DNA from: Bacteroidales bacterium
GTDB taxonomy: Bacteria; Bacteroidota; Bacteroidia; Bacteroidales; UBA932
Length of the DNA: 64,000 nt
NCBI GenBank assembly: GCA_017477465.1
Contig: JAFUVU010000032.1
Coordinates: 23,556-87,555 of the forward strand
Reading direction: 5' to 3'
The notes under the pieces are model-generated. The model was not told the DNA's origin, did not search any database, and saw nothing but the letters and a program-made list of their open reading frames with translations. The position numbers and the translations under genes are program-made. Of this stretch, positions 24,984 through 33,411 are shown piece after piece; positions within the stretch are counted from its first letter, which is position 1, and each line of letters opens with the position of its first letter.

Positions 24984-25691
24984 ATGAAAAAGCAGCAATT
25001 TGGGATTCTGTCGGCAGGTGCGCTGGCTGTTCTTGGTCTGATAATCTGGGGTGTCGTCTCTTTGCGCAGCTGCGTTCAGGAAAAACGCTGGCTCGCCCTC
25101 GGCCCCATCGAGAACCATCCGGTTCGCATCTACGATGTAAAGTTCGCAAGGGAGTTCAATGACATGAACGATGTCCAGCTCGCGGTGGCTCAGGCCATCG
25201 GCGTGCCGCCCGTTGCCGACAGGGAAGCGGCGGAGAAGCTTAAAACAAGCCTCGTAAAGCTTGAAGACACCGACACCTACGTGATAGATTCCCTGACGCA
25301 CTCCATCCCGTATCTGATTCCGTCGGCAAAGGAATTGCTGGACAGAATCGGGCGCAATTTCCAGGACTCGCTCTCGGCGAAAGGTTTGAACCCTAATAAG
25401 TTGGTCGTCACTTCAGTACTGAGGACAGAGGCCGATGTCGCCCGCCTCCGGCGCCGCAATGTCAATGCTTCGGAGAATTCCACGCATCGCTATGGCACCA
25501 CTTTCGACCTCTCCTACTGGCGCTATGATAAGGTGCCGGAACTAAGAGGACGCCCTTACGAGGACGTCCCTCCGGAATATCTCAGGGCCACTCTAAGTCA
25601 AGTTCTCAAGGACTTGCACGATGAGCCCGGAGTATGTTACATCAAGTACGAACGTAAGCAGAACTGCTTTCACATTACCGTCCGGCGCTGA
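24984..25691 (+). CDS. DUF5715 family protein, M15 peptidase-like
   Basis: A 235-residue protein with one N-terminal membrane anchor (about 7-28) and a periplasmic domain. It shows the layout of M15/VanY-type D-Ala-D-Ala peptidases: VTSVLRT (142-148) for the SGYRS block, Ser166-x-His168-x2-Gly171-x3-Asp175 for SxHxxGxxxD, and a late His230 in CFHITVRR for the third zinc ligand. I infer a cell-wall peptidase or a close relative. I start it at 24984 (MKKQQFG), since the 16 codons upstream overlap the promoter. The stop touches the end of the convergent GNAT gene with no gap. Confidence 0.8.
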   Translation: MKKQQFGILSAGALAVLGLIIWGVVSLRSCVQEKRWLALGPIENHPVRIYDVKFAREFNDMNDVQLAVAQAIGVPPVADREAAEKLKTSLVKLEDTDTYVIDSLTHSIPYLIPSAKELLDRIGRNFQDSLSAKGLNPNKLVVTSVLRTEADVARLRRRNVNASENSTHRYGTTFDLSYWRYDKVPELRGRPYEDVPPEYLRATLSQVLKDLHDEPGVCYIKYERKQNCFHITVRR

Positions 25692-26666
25692 TTATTTTTT
25701 CTGGAAACGGCTCAGAAGATTGCGGATATGCCTCCGGCCCAGTTCCACGAAGCTGTCGGAATGACGCTGGCGCTTTTCCGGGTACATGTCTTCGAAGTCT
25801 ATGAGCAGGCCGGAGTCGTAAACATCGCCGAATTCGTCATTTATGCCGGTGCCGAAGAATATCATGCTGGGCGAAAGGTTCATGTAGGTGTTCACGAGCG
25901 GGGGAATGGACACTCCGAGCTTGAGCACTTCCGCTTTAAGCACGCGGTAGGCATCCTTGAATCCAAGGCCTTTGAACAGGCGTACAAAGCGGGCCGGCTG
26001 CTGGACTTTCACCTCTTTTCTGATATGGAGAAGATGCCTTTTCTTGCCGAAGTATTTGGTGAGAAAGTACATGATCATCTCGCGTGCTTCTTCGGGATAC
26101 TCCTGATAGATAGTGGCTTTTCCAAAGAAATAGCGTATGCGCTTTTTGTAAAGGACACCGAGGGCGCCGATGCCGTCGAAAAGATTGTCCAAAGCGTACA
26201 GGCTCTTGGAACCGGCCTTGGAGCTCTGGTACTCAACCGATACGAAAGACCTGCCCAGTTCCATTGTCTTGGGAAGATAGTCTTTGATGAACTTGCGCGA
26301 AAACTCGAACATGTGGGACGATGTCAGGATGGGCTGGCCGTTTCTGTCAAAGACAGCATCGTCGCATAGGCAGAAACGGTAGCCGCCGATGATTTCCCGG
26401 GCCTCGGGATCCCACAGGACCAGCTGTTTGTAGCCGTAGGCGGGGTCGATGTCGAATTTGTCGATGTCAAGGGGGTTGCCGGTGCCGCCGCCGTCGTTTC
26501 TGAATGCTATTTCTCTCAGTCGGCCTATTTCGCGGATTACATTCGTTGATTCCGGGCCGACTACATACAGTTCGTTGCCTGCCCGATTGGTTGTGCGGAG
26601 CAGGGTATTGACATTCAGTTCCGTTTTCAAGGCTTCCCTGTCAACGGCCTCAATGATAGGTTTCAT
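25692..26666 (-). CDS. GNAT-like N-acyltransferase (hemolysin/OlsB-GlsB type)
   Basis: A 324-residue acyl-ACP N-acyltransferase-like protein: LREIAFRNDGGGTGNPLDIDKFD, YKQLVLWDPEAREIIGGYRFC and MELGRSFVSVEYQ are typical of the family that includes OlsB and GlsB. GlsB makes N-acyl glycine for the glycine lipids of Bacteroides. Together with the GlsA-like acyltransferase at 23288-24145 this suggests a glycine-lipid pathway, though the genes are not adjacent. I start at 26666; an ATG at 26720 would add 18 residues reaching toward the GtrA promoter. It abuts the DUF5715 gene tail to tail. Confidence 0.8.
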   Translation of the reverse strand: MKPIIEAVDREALKTELNVNTLLRTTNRAGNELYVVGPESTNVIREIGRLREIAFRNDGGGTGNPLDIDKFDIDPAYGYKQLVLWDPEAREIIGGYRFCLCDDAVFDRNGQPILTSSHMFEFSRKFIKDYLPKTMELGRSFVSVEYQSSKAGSKSLYALDNLFDGIGALGVLYKKRIRYFFGKATIYQEYPEEAREMIMYFLTKYFGKKRHLLHIRKEVKVQQPARFVRLFKGLGFKDAYRVLKAEVLKLGVSIPPLVNTYMNLSPSMIFFGTGINDEFGDVYDSGLLIDFEDMYPEKRQRHSDSFVELGRRHIRNLLSRFQKK

Positions 26667-26704
26667 GGTACTCACGTCAATTCTGAGCGCTAATTTAATC
26701 CAAT

Positions 26705-26736
26705 TTTGGGACAATAACAAAATATTCGTATCTTTG
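26705..26736 (+). promoter_or_regulatory. Full promoter for the GtrA-pfp-GH13 run
   Basis: TTTG at 26705-26708, a 20-nt spacer and TATCTTTG at 26729-26736 match the Bacteroidota consensus. The box ends 19 nt before the ATG at 26756, giving a short normal leader. Confidence 0.7.
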
Positions 26737-26755
26737 CAAATCCCGATAGGCTCGT

Positions 26756-27226
26756 ATGAAACGTAGTTGGAAAGAGTTATTGTCTAAATTTGTGATGTTT
26801 GTCCTCACCAGCAGTGCGGGCACTGTCGTGGATTTGGGCCTCCACTGGGTGTTGAGCAACTTCATCTTCAAGGGCAACTACTGGGGCAGCTACTGGATAG
26901 CGCCCACAATATCCTTCGAAGTGGCCGCCATTACAAATTTCTGCATTGCATATTTCTTCGTCTGGAAGGAAAGAATCACCAACAGGGGCACACGCTCTTT
27001 TTTCCGTCATCTGGCGGGCTACAATGCAACAACAATCGGCGCCTATCTCATAAAGCTGTTGGCCATGCAGGGCATCCATTTCATTTTCCTGCATTTCGGC
27101 TGGCTGCAGGACTGGTCCTTCGAACCTGTACTGTGCAACCTCCTCGGCCTGTTCTTCAGCGGCAGTTTCAACTTCGTAATGAGCGAATTTGTGATTTTCA
27201 ACAAAACCGGCAAAAAAGACAACTAG
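26756..27226 (+). CDS. GtrA family membrane protein
   Basis: A 156-residue GtrA/DPMS-like protein with four predicted membrane helices: KFVMFVLTSSAGTVVDLGLHWVL, FEVAAITNFCIAYFFVWKERI (the family's NF-x3-FF-x-W-KE-type block), HLAGYNATTIGAYLIKLL and LLGLFFSGSFNFVMSEFVIF. Relatives help flip lipid-linked sugars for cell-surface glycans. The neighbours give no direct partner such as a glycosyltransferase. pfp follows after 21 nt. Confidence 0.88.
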   Translation: MKRSWKELLSKFVMFVLTSSAGTVVDLGLHWVLSNFIFKGNYWGSYWIAPTISFEVAAITNFCIAYFFVWKERITNRGTRSFFRHLAGYNATTIGAYLIKLLAMQGIHFIFLHFGWLQDWSFEPVLCNLLGLFFSGSFNFVMSEFVIFNKTGKKDN

Positions 27227-27247
27227 TCATTTATTCACAAGTATAAC

Positions 27248-28477
27248 ATGAAAGATTCCATCATTATTCTCTGCGGTGGCGGCCCGGCTCCGGGCATGAA
27301 CACCGTTGTCATGTCTGTTGCCAAGACATTTCTCTCGAACGGTTATAGGGTAATCGGCCTTCATGGCGGTTACAGCGGTCTTTTCAGCAAGTCCCCTCGC
27401 ACCGAAGAAATCGATTTCTTCAAAGCCGACGCCTATTTCAACCGTGGTGGCAGCTACCTGCAGATGAGCCGTTTCAAGCCCACCGACAAAGATTTCGAAG
27501 AAAACTTCAACCTTGGCCTTTTCCAGGAAAACAATATCAAGTTGCTGGTAACAGTAGGTGGTGACGACACCGCCTCCACCGCAAACCGTATCGCCAAGTT
27601 CCTGGAAGCCAAGCAATACCCCATCCACAACATCCACGTCCCCAAGACAATCGACAACGACCTTCCTCTTCCCGACAACGCCCCTACCTTCGGCTTCAAC
27701 TCGGCAAAGAATGAAGGCGCACACCTTGCACGCACTGTCTATGAGGATGCCCGCACAAGTGGCAACTGGCTCATTATCAGCGCCATGGGCCGCAGCGCCG
27801 GCCACCTTGCCCTCGGCATCGGCGAGGCTACCCATTGCCCCATGACCATCATCCCCGAGATGTTCAACAAGACCGAAATCACCCTTGACAAGATTGTGAA
27901 GCTGGCCCTTTCCGCCATTCTCAAGCGCAACATCCTTGGCATCCCTTATGGCACCGTGGTTGTCGCGGAAGGCGTTTTCCACGATTTGGACCCTCAGGAA
28001 ATCAAGAACGCAGGTGTCTCGATGACCTACGACGAGCACGGCCACCCCGAGCTTGGCAAAATCTCCAAGGCTGTCCTGTTCAACGACATCCTCGAAAAGG
28101 AATTCAAGAAAATCGGCCTGAAAGTCAAGACCCGCCCTGTGGAGATCGGTTACGATGTCCGCTGCCAGGATCCCATCGCTTTCGACCTTACCTATTGCTC
28201 CGAGCTTGCAATGGGCGCATACGAACTCTTCCGCAAAGGCGAGACCGGCTGCATGGTTTATGTCGATTCCTTCGGCGAGGCCAAGCCCCTGTATCTCAAA
28301 GACCTCCAAGGTGCCGACGGCAAGATTCCTCCGCGTCGCGTCAACATCGACGGCGGTACTGCCCAGAACTATTTCAACCACATCTGCCACTTCATCACTG
28401 AGGCCGACTATGAGGCCGCCAAGAAGTACGTAGCCGATCCTGAATCCTACGACTTCAAGAAGATCTTGAACTGGTAG
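27248..28477 (+). CDS. pfp: Diphosphate--fructose-6-phosphate 1-phosphotransferase
   Basis: This 409-residue phosphofructokinase has GGDDT (104-108) where ATP enzymes have GGDGS, and PKTIDND (132-138) where they have PGTIDND. Both changes mark use of pyrophosphate, allowing reversible flux between fructose 6-phosphate and the 1,6-bisphosphate. SAMGRSAGHLALGIG and the GGPAPGMN start are also typical. The gene is 1 nt from the GH13 gene, linking glycolysis to glucan breakdown. Codon use is rich in C-ending codons, as expected for high expression. Confidence 0.95.
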   Translation: MKDSIIILCGGGPAPGMNTVVMSVAKTFLSNGYRVIGLHGGYSGLFSKSPRTEEIDFFKADAYFNRGGSYLQMSRFKPTDKDFEENFNLGLFQENNIKLLVTVGGDDTASTANRIAKFLEAKQYPIHNIHVPKTIDNDLPLPDNAPTFGFNSAKNEGAHLARTVYEDARTSGNWLIISAMGRSAGHLALGIGEATHCPMTIIPEMFNKTEITLDKIVKLALSAILKRNILGIPYGTVVVAEGVFHDLDPQEIKNAGVSMTYDEHGHPELGKISKAVLFNDILEKEFKKIGLKVKTRPVEIGYDVRCQDPIAFDLTYCSELAMGAYELFRKGETGCMVYVDSFGEAKPLYLKDLQGADGKIPPRRVNIDGGTAQNYFNHICHFITEADYEAAKKYVADPESYDFKKILNW

Positions 28478-28478
28478 A

Positions 28479-29906
28479 ATGAAATCGGTTATTTACCAAG
28501 TACTTCCCAGACTCTGGGGAAAAGGTAAATTCTCATCAGTGGACACCGGGTCCTTCCAGTATTGGAAGCAGCTCGGTGTCAACTGCATTTGGTTTACAGG
28601 TATCATAAGGCACGCAAGCCGCTGGGGCGACAATCCGGACAAAGTTGTAAAAGGCGACGCCGGAAGTCCCTATGCCATAACCGATTACTACGACGTAAAT
28701 CCCTACCTGGCCGACAATCCGCAAAAGCGGATGCAGGAGTTCGAGGATCTGGTGGCGAGGACCCATGCCGCGGGCTTCAAAGTCCTTATCGATTTTGTGC
28801 CCAATCACGTAGCCCGCGAATATAAAGGGCAGCTGGGAGCAGGGGACGACAAGAGCGTGCACTGGTCGGCCGACAACGACTTTTTCTATTATCCGGGTCA
28901 GAGCCTGCAGCTACCGGCTTCCTGCAACGGATATACGGAAACGCCGGCCAAGGCTTCCGGTAACTGCTTTACGCCCTCTCCGGGCATAAACGACTGGTGG
29001 GAAACGGTCAAGCTCAACTACTGCGATTTCCACACAGCTACCTGGGACAAGATGCGGGACATCGTCCTCTTCTGGGCTTCCAAGGGAGTTGACGGTTTCC
29101 GCTGCGACATGGTGGAGCTTGTGCCGCCTAAGTTTATGCAGTGGCTCATTTCCTCTCTCAAGGCCCAATATCCGGATATTGTCTTCGTTGCCGAAGTCTA
29201 TGAAAAGGAAAAGTACCGCATGTACTCGGATGAGGTGGGCTTCGATCTCCTCTATGATAAATCCGGCTTATATGACTGTCTAAGGGCGGTTACCTGCCAA
29301 GGAGCATCGGCCAGGGGAGTTACATGGAACTGGCAGTTCCTTGGGGACTTGCAGCCGCGTATGCTGAATTTCCTTGAAAATCATGACGAGCAGCGCCTGG
29401 CCTCGGACTTTTTTGCCGGCAGCCCCCAGGCCGGATATGCTGCCCTGGCGGTTTCCCTTCTTATGAATACTGCGCCGTTCATGCTGTACATGGGGCAGGA
29501 AGCAGGGGAGAGAGGCATGCAGGCCGAAGGTTTCAGCGGCCTGGACGGACGCACGTCGATTTTCGACTGGTGCACTGTCCCTGCCTTGGAAAATCCTGAT
29601 AAAGAGGTGTTTGCGCGCTATAAAGAAGCTTTGGCGCTGGCGCATGAGCCTGCCTTTGCCGATGGCAAAACCTTCGATCTCAATTATTGCCAGGACTCGT
29701 CGCACTTTAATCCGGACCGTCATTTCGCCTTCCTGCGCAGTGACGGAGCCTTCACCTATCTGGTAGTGGCTAATTTCGGCCCAGATGCTGAAGTGACTGT
29801 GCGCATTCCTTCGGAAGCCTTGAAGTACCTGAATATCAAGCTGGTGCGAACGGTTTACAGCCTTTCTGTCAAGGAAAAAGATTATTGCTGCCTGCCGATA
29901 GCCTGA
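28479..29906 (+). CDS. GH13 alpha-amylase family glycoside hydrolase
   Basis: A 475-residue protein with all four GH13 blocks: DFVPNH (105-110), GFRCDMVEL with nucleophile Asp210, VFVAEVYE with acid/base Glu239, and NHDEQR with Asp303. It has no signal peptide, so it acts in the cytoplasm, probably on maltodextrin, glycogen or a similar alpha-glucan. A C-terminal beta domain ends at 475. It lies 1 nt after pfp, and its TGA touches the stop of the convergent methyltransferase gene. Confidence 0.92.
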   Translation: MKSVIYQVLPRLWGKGKFSSVDTGSFQYWKQLGVNCIWFTGIIRHASRWGDNPDKVVKGDAGSPYAITDYYDVNPYLADNPQKRMQEFEDLVARTHAAGFKVLIDFVPNHVAREYKGQLGAGDDKSVHWSADNDFFYYPGQSLQLPASCNGYTETPAKASGNCFTPSPGINDWWETVKLNYCDFHTATWDKMRDIVLFWASKGVDGFRCDMVELVPPKFMQWLISSLKAQYPDIVFVAEVYEKEKYRMYSDEVGFDLLYDKSGLYDCLRAVTCQGASARGVTWNWQFLGDLQPRMLNFLENHDEQRLASDFFAGSPQAGYAALAVSLLMNTAPFMLYMGQEAGERGMQAEGFSGLDGRTSIFDWCTVPALENPDKEVFARYKEALALAHEPAFADGKTFDLNYCQDSSHFNPDRHFAFLRSDGAFTYLVVANFGPDAEVTVRIPSEALKYLNIKLVRTVYSLSVKEKDYCCLPIA

Positions 29907-30635
29907 TTACTTGGGCCTACGGAATTCCGCCACGGTGACAGCGGTTGCAACTGCTGCGTTAAGGGATTCCGAACCGGGATCATCGGCCGGATAAGGCGGG
30001 ATGAAGAGACGGTCGCTTACGCAGGCGGCCGTTTTTTCGGATATGCCGTTGGCTTCATTGCCAATAACGATGACCGAAGGGGCCTGCGAGCCCTGCGAGA
30101 GGTCCTTTTTGTAGATGTTGTCCCCGTCCAGGAATGTCCCGTAAACTTTGCCGCCGGCGTTTATGGCTGAGCGGCAGAGCGATGGAATGTCCGTATAATG
30201 GAAGCGTACCCGGAAAATGGCGCCCATTGTGGACTGGACCACCTTGGGATTATAGATATCGACGGTATCTTCGGAGGCGAACACCGCGTCTATGCCGAAC
30301 CAATCGGCAATTCTTAGGATTGTGCCCAGATTGCCTGGGTCCCTGATGCCGTCAAGGGCCAGAAAGAGGCCTTTTGAGGGCAACTCTCCGCTTTGGAGAT
30401 CATCGGGCCGTCTTATCAGCGCAAGTGCCGGTGAAGGCGAGGAAAGGGCGGAAATGCGGGCCATTGCTCCTTCGCCCACATCGGCCTTCCTGTACACCTT
30501 TTCGACTTTGAAGTCCGAGGCCAGGGCTTCGGCGACCATCTTCTCGCCTTCTGCCACGAAAAGGCCGCTGCTGTCGCGGAACTTTTTCTGCGACAGGGAC
30601 TTGATGAATTTGATTTCGTTAGCCCTGAGAGTCAT
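29907..30635 (-). CDS. TrmH/SpoU family RNA 2'-O-methyltransferase
   Basis: The 242-residue protein has the SpoU fold: an N-terminal substrate-binding part (IKFIKSLSQKKFRDSSGLFVAEGEKMVAEAL), then motif 1 DGIRDPGNLGTILRIADWFGI, motif 2 VIVIGNEANGIS and motif 3 LFIPPYP-x-SLNAAVATAVTV, forming the trefoil-knot SAM site. It methylates a ribose in rRNA or tRNA; the target is unknown. The proximity to tamL (3 nt after it) recurs in Bacteroidales. Confidence 0.9.
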   Translation of the reverse strand: MTLRANEIKFIKSLSQKKFRDSSGLFVAEGEKMVAEALASDFKVEKVYRKADVGEGAMARISALSSPSPALALIRRPDDLQSGELPSKGLFLALDGIRDPGNLGTILRIADWFGIDAVFASEDTVDIYNPKVVQSTMGAIFRVRFHYTDIPSLCRSAINAGGKVYGTFLDGDNIYKKDLSQGSQAPSVIVIGNEANGISEKTAACVSDRLFIPPYPADDPGSESLNAAVATAVTVAEFRRPK

Positions 30636-30638
30636 AAA

Positions 30639-32816
30639 TCAGAAGGGATAGCCGACACCGAAATGAACTGCAGTATTGCCTTTGAACCACTCTGCCGGAG
30701 GCACCCAGCGGTCTCCGGCTTTGCGTCCTGGATCGTGCAGTCTGATGCCTGCGTCAACGCGCACCAGTATGAAATCCAGATTCACGCGCAGTCCAAGGCC
30801 CCAGTCAAGGCCGATGCTTTCGCCCAGGTTTTTAAAGCTGAACATGGCATCGTCTGTAGAACCGGAGATATCCCAGATGTTGCCGGCGTCCACGAACAGG
30901 CCGCCTTCAAGTTTCCAGAAAAGAGGGAAGCGGTATTCTGCGTTGGCTTCCAATTTCATATCGCCTATCTGGCTGGGAATGAGGAAGAGTTCGCTTAGCA
31001 GAGTTTCATTGCCGGGGCCGAGGGTCCGTGCCTGCCATCCGCGCATCGAGGTTGAGCCGCCGGCGTAGAAAAGCCTGTCCAGAGGTGCCGTAAACGAGTT
31101 TCCGTAAGCGTAGGAGGCGCCTGCAAGAAAACGAAGGGCGAGGGCATGCTTGTCTGCGGCCCCGAAGCGGAAGGTCTTGCCCAGCTGCAGTTCGCCGCGG
31201 ACATATTGGGCGTAGGGGGTTTCCCAAATAGTGCGGACGTTGTCTTCGTCAGTCGGCATAAGGTTGTTGAACAGGCTGAGCACGTTTCCCGACACGTCCA
31301 CGCTTAGGCGGGCGTAATGATATGGCCTTGAAGGGATTGCCGACGCATCCGTAGTATAGTACAGCGCTCCGGAAACCCCCATGTCAAAGTTGTTGGAGTA
31401 GAGGTTGACGATGTACAGGTTGTCGGCGATGCTGTCCACGAAATCGTCGGCTATGTCGAAAACGCGGGCGATGTTCACCCTGAAAGGAGTGAACTGGTAG
31501 AAAAGTTTTGAGGCCAGACGTCCGTTATAAGTGAAGGCCGTTGAAATGACGGTGCGGTGGAATTCGGGCCTGTTTTGATAGCTGAAGGCGGCGCTGACTT
31601 CCGTATTGGGGATGTAAGGACCTCTGTACCAGCGGTTCGGCAGGCCTACCAGCTGAGGAAAGCGAAGGGATGTGGTTACGCTGACGTCGGTAGCCCTTGT
31701 GGAAGTGCCGGGCTTGAACTGGAAGTTTCCCCTGATACCCAGATTGAGGAGTTCACCGCCGTGGAAGAGGTTTTTGTGGTAATAGCTCAGCTGCGGGGAA
31801 ATACCTATCAGACCGGTGGAATTGACCGACGCCTCCAGATTGGTCTTGAAGCCTTGAAGACCGGAGTTGCGGAGGGAGATGTTGCAGTCCACCTTGTCCT
31901 GGCTTACCGGGGTCATGTTGATGTTTACGCCGGATAGCATGTTTACGCTGCTGTATCGGCTGTAGGTGGTATTGATTTCCTCTTCGTTATAGAGCTGGCC
32001 CGGGCGGAGTGTATTCAGGCTTTCCAGCACCGCAGGGCGTATTTTCACATTCTGCGGATGTGAGATGCTGACGGCTCCAAGGGTGAATTTCTTGTGCTCC
32101 TGCGCCGCGGCGGGCGTATCTCCAAGGGCATAGTCCCGTATGGAGTAGGTGAGGCGGGCGTGGCTGTCTCCTGCAAGGGTGTCGGCCTCGAAAGCATAAT
32201 AGCTTTTTGTGAAACCGTAATATCCAAGATTGCGTAAGTACTGGGCCGATCTGTTCGCCTCCTGCTCAAGGGCCGATTCAGAGAGATAATCGCCCTTATG
32301 GATGCCGATGTTGGGCTCGTCGGCCATGAAATCGGCCTTCAGGGTGCCGTAAGAGGGGATGTCGTAATCTATTGCGCTGATTTTGTATCGCTTGCCAAGT
32401 GCCACATAATAAGTGACATATACCTTGCGCCCCTTTACCTGGACTTCGCTTTCCACCTGCGAGCCGTAGTAGCCCAGATAGCGGAGGTGGTTCTGGATAT
32501 TGGCGATGCTTTCGTCAACGCTTGCGCTCTGATACACTACGGGCGCAGTGCCGAAGCTTTGGAAAAAACGCTGAAGGGACGTTTCGCCTTTTCCGCCCCA
32601 GTTATAGACGGAAAGCAGCGGATTGAGCCCGAGCAGGTAAGAATTGGGCTTTTGGACGATATACGAAGTCAGGCTTGATGCACTGAAGCTTTTATCGTTC
32701 ACTTCGACCTTGTTGTTGCGGAGCAGGTACTGCCCGTCGGCAAGGGAACGCGTAGTGCTGCATGCGGCCGATAGCGCTGCCGCACATAAAAGAAATATGC
32801 ATTTGAGCCGATTCAT
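30639..32816 (-). CDS. tamL: BamA/TamA-family outer-membrane lipoprotein TamL
   Basis: A 725-residue Omp85 protein with a lipoprotein signal (Cys19 in LSAACS), POTRA-like repeats between about 110 and 330 (NIQNHLRYLGYYGSQVESEVQVKGRKVYVTYYV is typical) and a C-terminal 16-strand barrel (GGSTSMRGWQARTLGPG, VDAGNIWDI) ending in GVGYPF. The lipidated TamA replacement is characteristic of Bacteroidota and works with TamB in outer-membrane assembly. TamB is not in this window. A -7 box TACTTTTG ends 5 nt before the ATG. Confidence 0.93.
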   Translation of the reverse strand: MNRLKCIFLLCAAALSAACSTTRSLADGQYLLRNNKVEVNDKSFSASSLTSYIVQKPNSYLLGLNPLLSVYNWGGKGETSLQRFFQSFGTAPVVYQSASVDESIANIQNHLRYLGYYGSQVESEVQVKGRKVYVTYYVALGKRYKISAIDYDIPSYGTLKADFMADEPNIGIHKGDYLSESALEQEANRSAQYLRNLGYYGFTKSYYAFEADTLAGDSHARLTYSIRDYALGDTPAAAQEHKKFTLGAVSISHPQNVKIRPAVLESLNTLRPGQLYNEEEINTTYSRYSSVNMLSGVNINMTPVSQDKVDCNISLRNSGLQGFKTNLEASVNSTGLIGISPQLSYYHKNLFHGGELLNLGIRGNFQFKPGTSTRATDVSVTTSLRFPQLVGLPNRWYRGPYIPNTEVSAAFSYQNRPEFHRTVISTAFTYNGRLASKLFYQFTPFRVNIARVFDIADDFVDSIADNLYIVNLYSNNFDMGVSGALYYTTDASAIPSRPYHYARLSVDVSGNVLSLFNNLMPTDEDNVRTIWETPYAQYVRGELQLGKTFRFGAADKHALALRFLAGASYAYGNSFTAPLDRLFYAGGSTSMRGWQARTLGPGNETLLSELFLIPSQIGDMKLEANAEYRFPLFWKLEGGLFVDAGNIWDISGSTDDAMFSFKNLGESIGLDWGLGLRVNLDFILVRVDAGIRLHDPGRKAGDRWVPPAEWFKGNTAVHFGVGYPF

Positions 32817-32821
32817 TCTTA

Positions 32822-32829
32822 CAAAAGTA
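32822..32829 (-). promoter_or_regulatory. -7 promoter box 5 nt before the tamL ATG
   Basis: TACTTTTG on the minus strand ends 5 nt before the start at 32816, so the transcript would be leaderless or nearly so. No -33 partner at ideal spacing. Confidence 0.5.
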
Positions 32830-32841
32830 ATACTTTTTACT

Positions 32842-32849
32842 TATATTTG
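32842..32849 (+). promoter_or_regulatory. -7 promoter box for the arginine decarboxylase gene
   Basis: TATATTTG followed by CA, 34 nt before the ATG at 32884. It sits only 12 nt from the divergent tamL box. Confidence 0.5.
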
Positions 32850-32883
32850 CACGTTTTTATGATTGACAAAACTTCAAACAGGG

Positions 32884-33402
32884 ATGAAAAATAAATACAT
32901 CGACCTAATTGACCAGACCTTCGACTTCCCTCAGGACGAATTCATGGTAGTTGACGGCAACCTGATGTTCAACGACATCGACCTGATGGAAATCATCGAC
33001 AAGTATGGTACGCCCCTTAAAATCACTTATTTGCCCAAGATTTCATCGCAGATCCAGCGTGCCAAGCGTCTGTTCAAAGTAGCCATGGCAAAAGCCGATT
33101 ATCAAGGCGAATACCACTACAGCTACTGCACCAAGAGCTCTCAGTTCGCCTTCGTAGTGCACGAAGCTCTGAAAAACGACATCCATCTGGAGACCTCATC
33201 GGCCTACGACCTGGACCTCATAGAAGCCCTGGAGAAAGACGGCTCAGTCAATAAAGAGGACCTGTATATCATCTGCAACGGCTTCAAGCGTCCGCAGTAT
33301 ATTGCGAATATAGCCAAACTCAGAAAAGGCGGATGGAATAACATCATCCCCGTCCTGGACACTAAAAACGAATTCGAAGAACTGGACGACCACATAGAAT
33401 AA
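32884..33402 (+). CDS. N-terminal part of interrupted arginine decarboxylase
   Basis: 172 codons ending at TAA. It starts MKNKYIDLIDQTF after a GGG at 32881-32883. It holds the PLP lysine Lys84 and the first half of the barrel. An upstream TTG at 32863 is a less likely start. Confidence 0.75.
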   Translation: MKNKYIDLIDQTFDFPQDEFMVVDGNLMFNDIDLMEIIDKYGTPLKITYLPKISSQIQRAKRLFKVAMAKADYQGEYHYSYCTKSSQFAFVVHEALKNDIHLETSSAYDLDLIEALEKDGSVNKEDLYIICNGFKRPQYIANIAKLRKGGWNNIIPVLDTKNEFEELDDHIE

Positions 33403-33411
33403 GACACCAGT

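Noticed and set aside
27227-28390. 387-codon open frame opposite pfp
   Set aside because: A shadow created by the codon bias of pfp (C-ending codons). Repetitive Gly/Val/Ala composition, no domain.
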